Below are positions 1-9,895 of a stretch of DNA of 64,000 bases, one piece after another. This DNA comes from Apiospora phragmitis (taxonomy: Eukaryota; Ascomycota; Sordariomycetes; Amphisphaeriales; Apiosporaceae), in the NCBI GenBank assembly GCA_038363925.1, contig JAQQWL010000009.1, forward strand, positions 1,426,001 to 1,490,000, written 5' to 3'. Both the position numbers and the translations under genes were made by a program. How positions within the stretch are numbered: the stretch's first letter is position 1; each line of letters begins with the position of its first letter. The notes below the pieces were generated by a model, which had not been told where the DNA came from, did no database searches, and was given only the letters and a program-made list of their open reading frames with translations.

Positions 1-41
1 TTGGTGTTAGCAACTCGGAGTTCTTTCTGCTTGAGGGTGTA

Positions 42-820
42 TTAGGTAGGATATTTCCACTTACTCTGTGACTTCTTCCACTCCTTGATGTCAGCAACAC
101 AATCGGCCAAGTGGCACTTGAAGGCATCAACCTTGAGTCGGTTGGCGGCAAGCTTGGCATTGAAGTCAGCCCAGTACTTCTTGTCGTGGTCTGGAGATGC
201 TGCTGCCGATGAGGCGGCGTCGTCCGAGGCGGCATCATCGGAAGCGGCGGAGGTGGCGTCATCCTAGGCGGCGGAGGAGCCTTCGAGTGTGGAATGGCCA
301 TCAAGACTGAAGTAACCATCAAGTTTGGAGTAGTAGTTATGACGGCGGATGCGGCGCTTGATCCCGGCGAGTTCCAACTGCGCGCGCTCGGCCTGGGCTG
401 TCATGAAGGCAGCGTCGAGGTAGCCGTCATCGTCATCACCGTCGCGGTAGTCTCTCCAGCGCCGTGCTGGCTTCGGCAATCAGGAGGACGGTATCCTCTA
501 GCAGCTCGGCCAGGCCGGGGGGGGGGGGACTGCAGGGCCAGCAGGTCGGCGGGCGTGTCATTCTCGGCGGCCAGGGAGTCGAGGATCCAGCTGACTTGCT
601 GTTTGATGGCCTCTTTCTCGGCAGCGGAGAGGAGGAGGGGCTGCTTTTCCTCTTTCTTGGCAGCGGCGGTGGAAGCTGTAGCAGTAGTAGCAGCAGAGGT
701 GTTGTTACCCTTGATGTTGTCCTTGACGTTGTCCTTGATGGTGTTCTTGTTGCTGCCCTTCTGCTTCTGGCTGTTCTTGCTGCCCTTCTTGTTGTTCTTC
801 TTCTTGTTGAAGGACGCCAT
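42..820 (-). pseudogene. Broken gene for a Lys/Asn-rich, coiled-coil-like protein of unknown function
   Basis: The reading frame starts at 820 with a Lys/Asn/Gln-rich tail (MASFNKKKNNKKGSK) and continues into a helical, acidic segment. It is broken in at least three places. The first is a G12 run at 517-528, after which a second frame (LAELLEDTVLLIAEAST) is the protein-like one. The second is a one-base shift near 455-465 into a third frame (WRDYRDGDDDDGYLDAAFM, then AERAQLELAGIKRRIRR). The third is an in-frame TAG at 264-266, after which the same frame stays protein-like (DKKYWADFNAKLAANRLKV). The frame closes at a TAA at 42-44, or splices at a GTAAGT-like donor near 63 and leaves the window. 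I do not recognise the family. The two shifts could be assembly errors, but the TAG is a substitution and suggests real decay. Confidence 0.55.
517..528. repeat. G12 homopolymer
   Basis: Twelve consecutive G on the + strand, read as C12 in the minus-strand gene. The protein-like frame changes exactly here. Confidence 0.95.
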
Positions 821-992
821 GATGACTTCTTTTTACTGGTTGCGTGGCTGGGTTGTTTTGTCTGAGGTCGACGACTTGTCTTGACGTCGGCAACTTGTTG
901 GGTAACGCCTTTCAACATGTAAGTAAGTCGCCAATATGCTGCGACGAAGTTGTGCTAAGTTTGGATGAGTTTGCAATGCCGTGGCGAAAGAA

Positions 993-1018
993 AAGAGAGA
1001 GAGAGAGAGAGAGAGAGA
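993..1018. repeat. (GA)n microsatellite
   Basis: About 12 GA units, roughly 170-200 bp upstream of the start codon at 820. Purine tracts like this are common in fungal promoters. Confidence 0.9.
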
Positions 1019-1118
1019 AAAGAAGTGCTTCGTGGTGATGAGATAGTGATGAAAATGAAAATGGGATGGAGAAAGGTCTTGTAGTTGGCCCGCCAGTTAG
1101 ATGCACACAACTAGAGCA

Positions 1119-1612
1119 ATGTGTTCATGCCCGGGGCTTACTTGCTTTACCTAGCACTTTCTGATGTTTGGTCTGATTGTTCAATATCTTGAAATTCAGA
1201 CTTCGTGTTGAGACCGATCAAGGACGGAGAAGCTTGGTTATCAAGAGGGAAGGGGCAAGATCATTCCAGTGCAGTGTTAGGACTCAGAAGGGGAGGAGAA
1301 GTTAGTACCCGCAGCTCTGGTCAGTTGCTTCGTCTGCTTGGTACTCACCAGAGGTTGGTTTGGGAATATCTCGGGTGAAGGTGGTGTGTTCTTGCCTGGG
1401 GTTCGCCTGCTTTGCCTAGTAGTCTCTTTCTGATGGTCAGAATCTTGAAAGTCAGGTTTATGGATAGTATTTATGGATGAAAAGGCTCAAGTATTGAGAA
1501 GGGAAGAACAAGATCATGTCCTGTCCCGTGGTTAGGGCGAATGTCGCCAGTTGCTTCGTCTGCTTGCTACTCGCCCAGTTTGCTTGGTGATATACTAAGT
1601 GAAGGCAGTAGA
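1119..1612. repeat. Imperfect tandem duplication, about 230-265 bp per copy
   Basis: Copy 1 (about 1119-1384) and copy 2 (about 1385-1612) share the same ordered landmarks. These are TGTTC(A/T)TGCC(C/T)GGGG near 1122 and 1388, CTGATG with TCTTGAAA(T/G)TCAG near 1163-1200 and 1430-1455, AAGATCAT near 1256 and 1510, and AGTTGCTTCGTCTGCTTG near 1322 and 1550. Many differences are C/T or G/A transitions, with small indels. Confidence 0.7.
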
Positions 1613-2541
1613 CTCAACTTCTACATGCTTCAGTCATTCTTTACTGTTGAAGTGTTTGAAATGCCAAAACACTGATGTCGTCGCTTCTCGCAGATACCAC
1701 CATGCCTGCGATGCCTTCATTATTGTCATGCTTTGACTTCGACCTAGCAGTCTTGCTAGGAACAACATGCCACCAGCCTTGCTGCACCTGAGGGATCTTG
1801 TTTCATGTCCAAGCAATACCTAAAGTAGCTATATGATCACGACCATCCGATGCCAATTATCGTCAACGCAGATACTCTGCGACTGGTCAACTATCTTATC
1901 TTCAGCTATCTCTACCGCTGGGTTATCAACTGGCCGCCATGACAGCGTGGTTAATGACATTGCCTGCGACCTGTTAAGCGACTCCGGCTGTGTTGGCAAT
2001 ACATAGAGTCTTCCAGAGCATTAATAACAAGACATGCCACACATGCTGCAGGGAAGCAGTGGGTGACTCGAGGTATGCCGCTAGCGAACACGATTTATGA
2101 CATGGACTGCAACAAGAGTCCAATTGCCACTTGCCATGATCACGGCGGTACATAGTTTCCTTTCACAATACACAGAGTAGAACACAGCAGTAAGTTGGGG
2201 TTTCTGCGTCTCCTTTGTCTCTGGATCGCGTCTCAAGTATCTATCTAATGTACAAACATGGTTTGGGTATCTGGCGCTAAGCCATATCATCGTGAAATCA
2301 TCGCAATGTAGAATCATTCGCTCTTCGTCATATCTGTTCGTGCCCTTTTCTCTCTCTCTAGGTGGTGTGTGATCTTCGTCCGCCTTCGTAAATCGCGGCT
2401 CTCTGCACACATCAGGCACTATGTCAAAGGCATCGTGAAGCGCCGTAAGAAGGCAAACCCAAACTCTTCCGTGCTACCTCGCCATCACTGATACCAATGG
2501 CTTCATTGTGGCTCCATCCGTGATCAAGTAAGGCCAGAGAA

Positions 2542-5500
2542 TTACCACCAAGAAGAGCCGACTGTAACTCCATCGTTGCCTGCACCCTGAGAAGACTTTG
2601 CAGCCTCCGTCTCCTGGGAAGCTTCAGACACAGCATCACCCTTCGGCATAGAAAAGGTGGATTCATTGTTGCCAATATGTTTCTTGGCCTGCTTCTCAGT
2701 AGGGGCCTTCTCTCGCTGATCGCTTCCCACGACGAACCAGCCCGGCGTGGAGCTGTCAGAATGCTGCGAAGGAGTGGGCGTGTGGAGGCTGGTAGAGAAT
2801 CCGGAACTCTGGCTGGGCTTGCGTTCACTGGGCATGGTGGCAAGGACTGTGCGGGCCTGCTGGAGCTCGTTGGTCAGAGCCTGGATCTCGGCTTCCTTGG
2901 CAGCTAGGGCTTCAGCGTGAGATTTGGATCGGTCTTTCTCGCCCCGAAGTTGCTGCTCCAACTTGTAGATCTCGTTCTCTGGGCTTACGCCCTGGTCCTT
3001 GCTGTAGTCGCGGTCGTCAAAATAAGCACTGAGATCGCTGGCTGTATCGCTCTCGTTCTCCAGATGCTCCTCCTTATCGACGGGGCCGGGACACCAGTGC
3101 TCATACCAGGTAGCTTGGGTCTTCCAGGCTCCGGAATGAGGGCGCGTGGGATATGAGTCTTTATAGCTAGCGATTTCTTCGGCTGCAGGAGGCGTCTCTC
3201 CGAAGGCGTACTTTCCATAGTGCTCGCCGTCGATAACGAGACCTTTCCAAGGCCCATTGCTGACGTACGTGAAGCCATTATCGAGATCGGTCTCGTAATT
3301 CGCTTCATAGTCGCGTTGGAACTCTGCGAATCCCGTGGGCAGTCCGGATTCATCTACCTCAAAGTCCCAGAAGCGCTTAGGTTCGTCGTCGGAATCACCT
3401 TTCTCGGACGTGTGTCCCCATTCCTGGACTGGATCGGGCTTCGTACACCAGCGATAGCTCCTGATGATGGAATTGCCATCTCGGTCGTTATTCTCAGAAC
3501 CATCTTGATTTTCGACGAAGCCGATAAAATAGCGAACGCTCGAGGCACCTGAGGCATCGTATTCAGTTCGCGGCGTGCAACTCCATGCTGTCCATAGCTT
3601 GATCTTCTCTTCTGTAGGAGGCTGGTGTCCGAGAGAGTACTTTCCTTTGTGTGGACCATTGACTATGAGGCCCTCAAATGGCCCATTGTTGACGTAGGTG
3701 AAGTGATCATCACCGAAATCGTCACCCCAGTTGGAACCGTTCACAGCGTAGCGAGTCACGAATTCCCGCTCAAACTCCTCAAAAGCCTGTGGCAGCCCGT
3801 TTCCGCCTAGCTCCTCTCCCACAAAGAACTTTGGCTCGTCGACAATAGAAGAGGCAGCTCCATCGTTGTTCTCAGAGTTACTTTGGTTCTCGGCGTTCTC
3901 GGGTGAGTCGCAGTCCGACGTCTCGTTGCCGATCGGACCCTCATGTTGATCGCCGGGATGTCGGGGCTCGGCGTTGACCATCCACATGACAATTTGCTCG
4001 CCGGCGGGAGGCTCGAGTCCGAAGGCGTATTCTCCGATACGCGAAACGTGGGTGATAAGACCTTTCCAGGGACCATTGCTGACATACTCGAAGCGGGTGT
4101 CACTATTGGAGTCGAACCCGTCCTCAAAATAAACATAATACCCCTCGAGGTACTTCATGAAAGACTTTGGCAGTCCGTTGGTAGCTAGCTCCTCCGCACC
4201 CTCGAAGAATTGCGGCTCAGCTTCCCAGTCTAAGTCGTCCGGCTCCAGGATCGGGTCGCCCATGGCATTCATACCCAGCACCTTTCTTCCATTGACGTAG
4301 TGGTCATAGCTGTAGTGGGACTTGATGCTGCCATGCTCGGTATCAGGAGGGGGAGAGTCGCAAATGAATTTTTCAGGGGAAAAGAGAATTGGGCCCCAGC
4401 AGTTGTCGATGTGCTGATCTTGATCACCGTGCTCGTGATAGAGCTCGTTGTTGTCATGATTGGCACGAGCGGACTCAGTCTGGGAGTCCGAACGATTCGC
4501 GCGAAGGAATCTCACGTCATCTCGGTGCCAGTCACACGGAAGCTCGACCTCACACTGGTCGCAGCCAAATTGCTGTCCCCAACCACCAAGCAAATGTACC
4601 TTGGCGGCGTCCTCCGCGCCATTCGGAGGCCAATTAACAAACCAGTCTTGAAGAGGCTGTTTAACCACGTCATTGTTAACGTGCTGAGCCTGCGATTTCT
4701 CGCCACAGTTCATCACCTCCTCGAAGGAGGCTTTGCAGGGAAGGGAGAGGTGTTCGATGTTGTGACCAACGCTGTTCTTGTTCTCATCGCTGTATTGGGT
4801 GCCAAGCTCTGAGCAGCCCTCGTCACCAGCATCCGAATGACCAGCAGAATCATTGTGATCATCATCAGCATCGCCATTCTCTTTGTTCTCCTCCCACTGG
4901 CGGATGCCATCGTTCAGCTGTTCGATTTTCTCGAGGAAGGCGTCGGCTCTCTTGGATATGTCCGCGCCCCGGTTGATCTTGAACTGGATATCCTCCTCCC
5001 AGGCGTCGTTCTGCGCCATGCGGGCCATGGCGTTCTCCTCCAGGATCGCGACCTGCTCCGAGTACATCTCGTTGCGGTCGGACGCGATCTCCTCGCGGAT
5101 GCGCTTGCGCAGGTCGATAATCTTGTCCACCTGAAAGCCGGCGTGGGCGCGGCAGACCAACAGCTCGGAGTTGAGCTTCTCGATGTTCACCTGGTCGGTC
5201 TGCAAGAGCTCGCGCACCTTGTCGATCTGCGTCTTGAGGTGGTTTCGCTGGATCTGCTCCTTGAGTAGATGGTTGATGATGGCCCGTTGATCATTGATCC
5301 GCTGCTTGTAACCATCAAGCAGGTCCACGGTCAACTTGACGAATGCGCGGTTGTTGCGCGTGACGATTGGGTCTTCCTCGTCGAAGTCGGAGTCGCTATG
5401 AGTGATATCGTTCTTCGTGCTTTGCTTGTCCCCAGCCTGAGCGGCGGCGGCGGCGGGCTCAGAAGAAGTAGGAACGCGCGACATCATGACGAGGGTGTAG

Positions 5501-5565
5501 ACCTCGAAGGCCTTGCGCTGGACTGGAGTCGGCTCCGTGGTGTAGCTGAAGTCGTCGATGGTCAT
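2542..5565 (-). CDS. Unknown 1007-residue acidic protein with three copies of a novel domain
   Basis: This is a single uninterrupted exon. The N-terminal third (about residues 60-225) is a predicted coiled coil rich in Glu, Lys and Gln. Three related units follow at about residues 448-525, 575-655 and 727-800. Each begins EP(Q/K)(F/R)F, continues with NGLP or SGLP, then a core F(E/T)YV(S/N)NGP(W/F)(K/E)GL, a (K/E)Y(A/S)(F/L)G turn and a PP..E..I helix. The linkers are very acidic and Ser/Asn-rich. A second coiled coil (about 862-910, beginning YKLEQQLRGEK) precedes a disordered tail. No signal peptide or membrane segment is visible. I do not recognise the family. The repeated NGP-GL and YxFG core suggests a small beta domain used for binding. 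The ATG at 5565 has a good context (GCCACCATGA) and is overlapped by an upstream ORF. Confidence 0.85.
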   Translation of the reverse strand: MTIDDFSYTTEPTPVQRKAFEVYTLVMMSRVPTSSEPAAAAAQAGDKQSTKNDITHSDSDFDEEDPIVTRNNRAFVKLTVDLLDGYKQRINDQRAIINHLLKEQIQRNHLKTQIDKVRELLQTDQVNIEKLNSELLVCRAHAGFQVDKIIDLRKRIREEIASDRNEMYSEQVAILEENAMARMAQNDAWEEDIQFKINRGADISKRADAFLEKIEQLNDGIRQWEENKENGDADDDHNDSAGHSDAGDEGCSELGTQYSDENKNSVGHNIEHLSLPCKASFEEVMNCGEKSQAQHVNNDVVKQPLQDWFVNWPPNGAEDAAKVHLLGGWGQQFGCDQCEVELPCDWHRDDVRFLRANRSDSQTESARANHDNNELYHEHGDQDQHIDNCWGPILFSPEKFICDSPPPDTEHGSIKSHYSYDHYVNGRKVLGMNAMGDPILEPDDLDWEAEPQFFEGAEELATNGLPKSFMKYLEGYYVYFEDGFDSNSDTRFEYVSNGPWKGLITHVSRIGEYAFGLEPPAGEQIVMWMVNAEPRHPGDQHEGPIGNETSDCDSPENAENQSNSENNDGAASSIVDEPKFFVGEELGGNGLPQAFEEFEREFVTRYAVNGSNWGDDFGDDHFTYVNNGPFEGLIVNGPHKGKYSLGHQPPTEEKIKLWTAWSCTPRTEYDASGASSVRYFIGFVENQDGSENNDRDGNSIIRSYRWCTKPDPVQEWGHTSEKGDSDDEPKRFWDFEVDESGLPTGFAEFQRDYEANYETDLDNGFTYVSNGPWKGLVIDGEHYGKYAFGETPPAAEEIASYKDSYPTRPHSGAWKTQATWYEHWCPGPVDKEEHLENESDTASDLSAYFDDRDYSKDQGVSPENEIYKLEQQLRGEKDRSKSHAEALAAKEAEIQALTNELQQARTVLATMPSERKPSQSSGFSTSLHTPTPSQHSDSSTPGWFVVGSDQREKAPTEKQAKKHIGNNESTFSMPKGDAVSEASQETEAAKSSQGAGNDGVTVGSSWW

Positions 5566-5642
5566 GGTGGCGAGCTCGAGCGCCGGGCCTCGTACGAGGG
5601 TCTCTTGACGCCATTGCCGGCATCATTGATTGCGTCAGCCAT
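5562..5642 (-). promoter_or_regulatory. Upstream ORF (26 codons) whose stop overlaps the main start codon
   Basis: An ATG at 5642 opens a 26-residue frame (MADAINDAGNGVKRPSYEAR and six more residues). Its TGA at 5562-5564 overlaps the main ATG in the sequence ATGA. This geometry permits termination-reinitiation control. It could also be the true first exon if an unseen splice or an indel joins it to the main frame. Confidence 0.5.
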
Positions 5643-6749
5643 GATGATGGCTGATGCTGATAGTTGAATGAGAAGCTCGTTGGTTGACTGAAGGAAGATA
5701 TACTAGCTGATGACTTGTTCTTCTTTCCTGAAGTTAGTAAGGCTCTTACCAATTATTCAGGTCAAGAAAGGTGTTTACTCGGGACGAGAAAAAAAAATCA
5801 GGTGGGGGAGGGGAGCATTCTTTCTTGTTCATAGAAGATAGCTGGGATGATTGTGTTGTAGTGGGGGGAACTGTTGGTACGGTGGCCTACCTTGCGAGGG
5901 GAAGAAAATAGGAATGGAGTGAAGATGACAGTGAGTCTGAACCTTTTGATGTGGTCAGAAGTGTTGGGTGAAGTAGAAGGATCGTCCCAAGGTGGGACGA
6001 GAGAGGGCAAGTTGAAAAGAGGATGGATCATTTTTTGATATAGAGATGGGACACAGCTTACCTTTGCAACAGCAACAGAGGGGAATGCAAATGGTGCACA
6101 AGGGAGAAGACGAATCTTCAATAATGCAAAAAGCCCAGGTTGGGTAGGTAGGTTGGCAACCTGAGAGATGCTGTATCGAGGTGCAAAGGATGGAGAGAGA
6201 AAAGTGCCTTGATTTGCAATGAGGGCAAGGCAAAATGGATGGGGAGGATGGGAGATGTAGATGGGTTGGTGGGACGATGGGGAGGAACTTCAGACGCTTT
6301 TATGCCTTGCCTGGAGCAGAGAGCTTCGGGGCGAGTGAACACAAGGTGGGAACAACCAAGTGATTGTTCTATGTAGGAGAAGGGAGGGTGAAGAGGAAGT
6401 GAATACAGATCAGTTGTAACCTACCTATGGGCGAGATTTGGAGGGCCATCGTCATAATTCACAGTAGAAGCACCGCAGCTTGGTGGGCCATTCAGCAGTA
6501 AAGTGATCATGCATTTATTCAAGCAAGTGATAAGGCATAACCTATCGTCTCAGATCTATCATGGGTATCTCCAGCTATTCGTCCCTATTCCCTATTTCAC
6601 GAACCACGGTATTTTTCTGGTATCTACCAACGCCTCTCTATGCTGTATCATTTCGTCATGTGCTCGTTGTCAATGGAATCCCCTCGTCCGTTTCTAATGC
6701 CAAATTTACATCATTGTATCCTTCCCATATCCATGTACTTTAGTCGTGC
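5566..6749. other. Intergenic region, 1.2 kb
   Basis: Apart from the upstream ORF described separately, this is the promoter and 5' leader of the minus-strand gene that starts at 5565, followed by the 3' flank of HUS1. The minus strand is pyrimidine-rich in places, typical of fungal leaders. No further gene is supported. Confidence 0.6.
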
Positions 6750-8051
6750 TCATGCGCTGTATGATGATACATAATACTGGACGTTTGGTTAGCATTGTAT
6801 ACAACAAGCTACCAGTGTAGTGGGAAAGAAAGTATGAGGAACTCACTGTTACAACACAATCATCCCCTTGTACATCATCATGCTGCGGCACATAGACGTA
6901 CAAAATCAGAGCATGCTCGTCCGCAAAGCATGCAATGACCCGTCCCTCGAGCCGGCCGACGCTGAGGACCTTACTCCAGTCTTTGCCGTCTACTCGGACC
7001 GAGGCCCACTTATCGGGGCCGGCCTCCCGGAATATGGTTGACGGATGCTCTTCCAGAGGGCAATGCAGCTGCGATGGGTCCAGTTCTGGGTTCTCGAGAG
7101 AATCCCATTGCGAAGTCACATCCAGAGTATCGGTCGTCAAAGACAGACGCAGAGACCCGTGCATATTGGCTGACAACTCTAATTTCGGGTTAGACGCCGC
7201 CGCCGTGGCGGTCGCTGAATTGGAAGCTCGAGATGATGCCGCAGCGAGCTTCGTGAAACGGTCCGAGATGGCCTTCAGCTGCAGGAGAGGAGGCAACTGG
7301 ATATGCACATCCGGCTCGCGGACCTTGGGCTGCATGATCATCTCGACATTATCTGGATGTAAAACGCGCACCGGTATATCCTGCGTGATAATCTTCTCGC
7401 GCTCCCGGTGTAGATGTGTCTCCAGGGGTTCAATGTTGAAAACGCCGTCATCGTCGTCCCCGTCACCAAACCCACCAGCGAAATGCCCTGGGCCATTATC
7501 TCCGCGGGAAAATCGGGAGTATGAACCTTGCCCACCTCCTTGGTTGCCCTGTGCGACCGTCGATGTTTGGATGGTCATGGAGAGTATCGGGATGCCATCT
7601 TTCTTCGTCAGGCGCAAATTGGCCGAGGTCGCATTGAGGGCGGACTTGAGGGCTCGCTGCAAGGGGACAAGAGGAAGTTCAAGATTGATCGTATTCTGGG
7701 CCTCGGCGGATTGTAGCTGGACACTGTCGAAGATGAATTCCATAGGGAGGAGTCTGTTGCAGAGAGAGGCAAACAAAGAGATCAGCAATGCATGCATCGT
7801 ACGCATCAGGAGGGGAAGGAACATACGCCCATACTTGGGATCCGGTATCCGGTATCACGGTAAACCGCACATGCTCGTCGTCGAGGCGCAACCAGGTGAT
7901 CTTCTCGAGGGATGAGAGAGCACCCACAAGTTCTGGGAGGGTTGCATTAGATTCGGTTCCAATGACAGGCCAGAAACTGGCATCAATACACAGGAGCGGC
8001 AACTGTACTGGAGAAGGTACGAATATTCTTCAAATTGGTCTTGAACCTCAT
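6750..8051 (-). CDS. hus1: DNA damage checkpoint protein HUS1
   Basis: HUS1 is the PCNA-like subunit of the RAD9-RAD1-HUS1 clamp, which loads at damaged DNA and activates the ATR-type checkpoint kinase. Four exons (8009-8051, 7827-7932, 6847-7753, 6750-6776) joined by introns of 76, 73 and 70 nt give 1083 nt, an exact 360-residue frame. The N-terminus reads [16 protein letters not shown] after the first splice. The family core is clear in [11 protein letters not shown], in [17 protein letters not shown], and in the [10 protein letters not shown] and [12 protein letters not shown] region. The clamp's final strand is [12 protein letters not shown] 27-nt last exon supplies YYVSSYSA. Acidic and Ser/Ala-rich inserts (about residues 130-150 and 220-240) make it longer than the human protein (280 aa). 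The splice sites were read from GT-AG and frame, not from transcripts. Confidence 0.9.
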
Positions 8052-8923
8052 TTTGGCTTGTTGAATGGAGGAGGACTCGGAATCTCCAGATCCGAGGTAA
8101 CGGGGCGCGGGATGGTTGATACAGATAATGGAGGTTGTGCCAGTAATGGGATATTCGAGGTCACGATCTTTGCTTGACGCGTGCCGCGATCCACGACGCG
8201 ATGATCAAAGAGGAAGATAGCGTCACATTGATCAATCCAATTAATTCGGTAGGCTACCGGTAGATCGACAAGTGCCCTGTGACCTGTACCTGTACCCTGT
8301 AGCGATCGCTTGGCGTATGGTTTGGGGCAAGTCCTAGCACTGGCAGGTGGGGTCACTTTTTGGGGTAACCATGTAGCCTAGGCCTAGCCAGCCCCTCCTC
8401 GCCCAAGCTTGCTTACAGTAGCTTGCAGTAAGTACATGCTCTCATGTTGACTATCTGCTGGTCTGATAATGAACGCATACCCCGCCATGGATCGACTGAA
8501 CCGTGTAAGTAATCATGATGCGAGATGGTGATGGTTTCACCACCACACAGCACACGACTATAGATAGAAATACCAAACGCCTAGTGTATCAAAGAGACCA
8601 TCCTTCGACCTGGAACAAAAAAGGAAATTGGTATAGCCATAGCATACGTATACGCCAACTATGTCTGGGATATCGTCCATCTTCCGACAGCACTCCTAGC
8701 AGATCCTGTAGTATACCTTACTTGACCTTGACCGCCGTGACAAGAGCCAGCAAGCGTCTGTCCATCATCGTGAAATTCGTTCGTCCAGCAAGATTCTCTA
8801 AAACCAAGACATTACCCATAGCAGGCAATATACCTCAAAACTCCCAAACCTTCCCTTCAAATCATCCTATTCCATCTTCTGGTAACGCCGAAATCAAGCC
8901 AAACCCAACCATGCCAAACCCGT
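8052..8923. other. Intergenic region between HUS1 and the RING gene
   Basis: About 870 bp holding the HUS1 promoter and the 3' end of the RING gene. No supported gene. The plus-strand reading frame here overlaps the RING gene's 3' end and is not protein-like. Confidence 0.55.
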
Positions 8924-9895
8924 TTAGATACTGTCCCGCCTTGTAAGTGGAAACGCAGTTTCGGGGGCCGGCGTCGGGCTTCGACTCGGTCGGGCCAATT
9001 CCTTCATGTTGCAGAGTACGCTTCGGACACGGCTCTGTCGTTCTTCGCGACTCATTGCTTGGGGGCTGATAGGTTCCGCTCCACTGCTGCTGCCAGGCGA
9101 TCGCATGCTGCGGATCTGGGCGGGCAGATAGGACTTGACGCGCCGTGTCGACCCTCCTCCGGCCGCGCTCGACATCTCTCGGTCTCTCTCGACCACGATG
9201 CGCGCCTCTGTTATTCTCTTCATGCGGGCCTCGTTCAGCTTGCAGACCCCGCACTCACCCACCGTCTCGGCCGTTCGTCTCGGGGGCGAGGGGGCTCGAG
9301 GCTGACCCGATCGCCGCTGCAGTCGGTTTCGCGGTCGCCGCCCACTCAAAAGCTGGCGTTCCCTCTCATGGTGTTGTGCTAGCTGCAGTCGCATTTGGTA
9401 CTGTGTCCATATCTGGGCATCCAGGCTCGGAGGACAGATAGCGTGGCCGCAGCCTGGGTGCTTAGCAGCCGCCCTACACACGGGACATGACGGAGTGCCG
9501 TTGGGGTCTCTGTCTATGGAATCCTGGAGCCAGGTCTGGATGCACACGGTGCCGAACCTGTGGCCGCAATTTAATGAGGTCCACGCTTCCGTTATACCCT
9601 CCGGGTTGGGGATACCGACCGGATCCTGGCAGATCGGGCACTCTTCGGGCGGAGGTGGGGCAGGTTTCGTCTTGGTCATAGAAGCTCTAGACTTGGCCGA
9701 CTTGAAGGAAATGATGTCGCCTTTGCTGCGGTGTGTGGTGGGATGTGAGTCGGGCGCAGCATATTCAATAGATGAGGTCTCCAGTGCTCCTTCGTCCTGT
9801 GATTGGGTTTTGCGACGTGACTTGGGTAACACTTTCTTGATTAATTGGATGGGTCTCTTCAGAGTAAGAGCCCTCACCTTGTCAAGCCGTGACAT
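8924..9895 (-). CDS. Divergent RING-finger protein, possible E3 ubiquitin ligase
   Basis: Single exon, 323 residues from the ATG at 9895. An in-frame ATG at 10012 would add 39 hydrophobic, leader-like residues and is less likely. The N-terminus is basic (LKRPIQLIKKVLPKSRRK). The RING lies at about residues 82-145: CPICQDP, then LNCGHRFGTVCIQTWL, then SCPVC. Cys1, Cys2, Cys3, His4, Cys6, Cys7 and Cys8 are present, but the fifth zinc-ligand position, usually His or Cys in CGHxF(H/C)xxC, is Gly. The C-terminal half is Arg-rich and disordered, with a possible extra Cys pair (GECGVCKLNEARM). If active, it would transfer ubiquitin from an E2. With one ligand missing it may be a substrate-binding or inactive RING. 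The partner is unknown. Confidence 0.8.
   Translation of the reverse strand: MSRLDKVRALTLKRPIQLIKKVLPKSRRKTQSQDEGALETSSIEYAAPDSHPTTHRSKGDIISFKSAKSRASMTKTKPAPPPPEECPICQDPVGIPNPEGITEAWTSLNCGHRFGTVCIQTWLQDSIDRDPNGTPSCPVCRAAAKHPGCGHAICPPSLDAQIWTQYQMRLQLAQHHERERQLLSGRRPRNRLQRRSGQPRAPSPPRRTAETVGECGVCKLNEARMKRITEARIVVERDREMSSAAGGGSTRRVKSYLPAQIRSMRSPGSSSGAEPISPQAMSREERQSRVRSVLCNMKELARPSRSPTPAPETAFPLTRRDSI

Larger units (their letters stand above)
821..2541. other. Intergenic region, 1.7 kb
   Basis: No protein-like reading frame was found on either strand. It holds the promoter side of the broken left-hand gene, a GA microsatellite and an imperfect tandem duplication, and then the 3' flank of the triple-repeat gene. 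Confidence 0.6.

Noticed and set aside
6935..7915. 326-codon plus-strand frame
   Set aside because: Antisense shadow of HUS1, whose splice structure and family motifs are clear.
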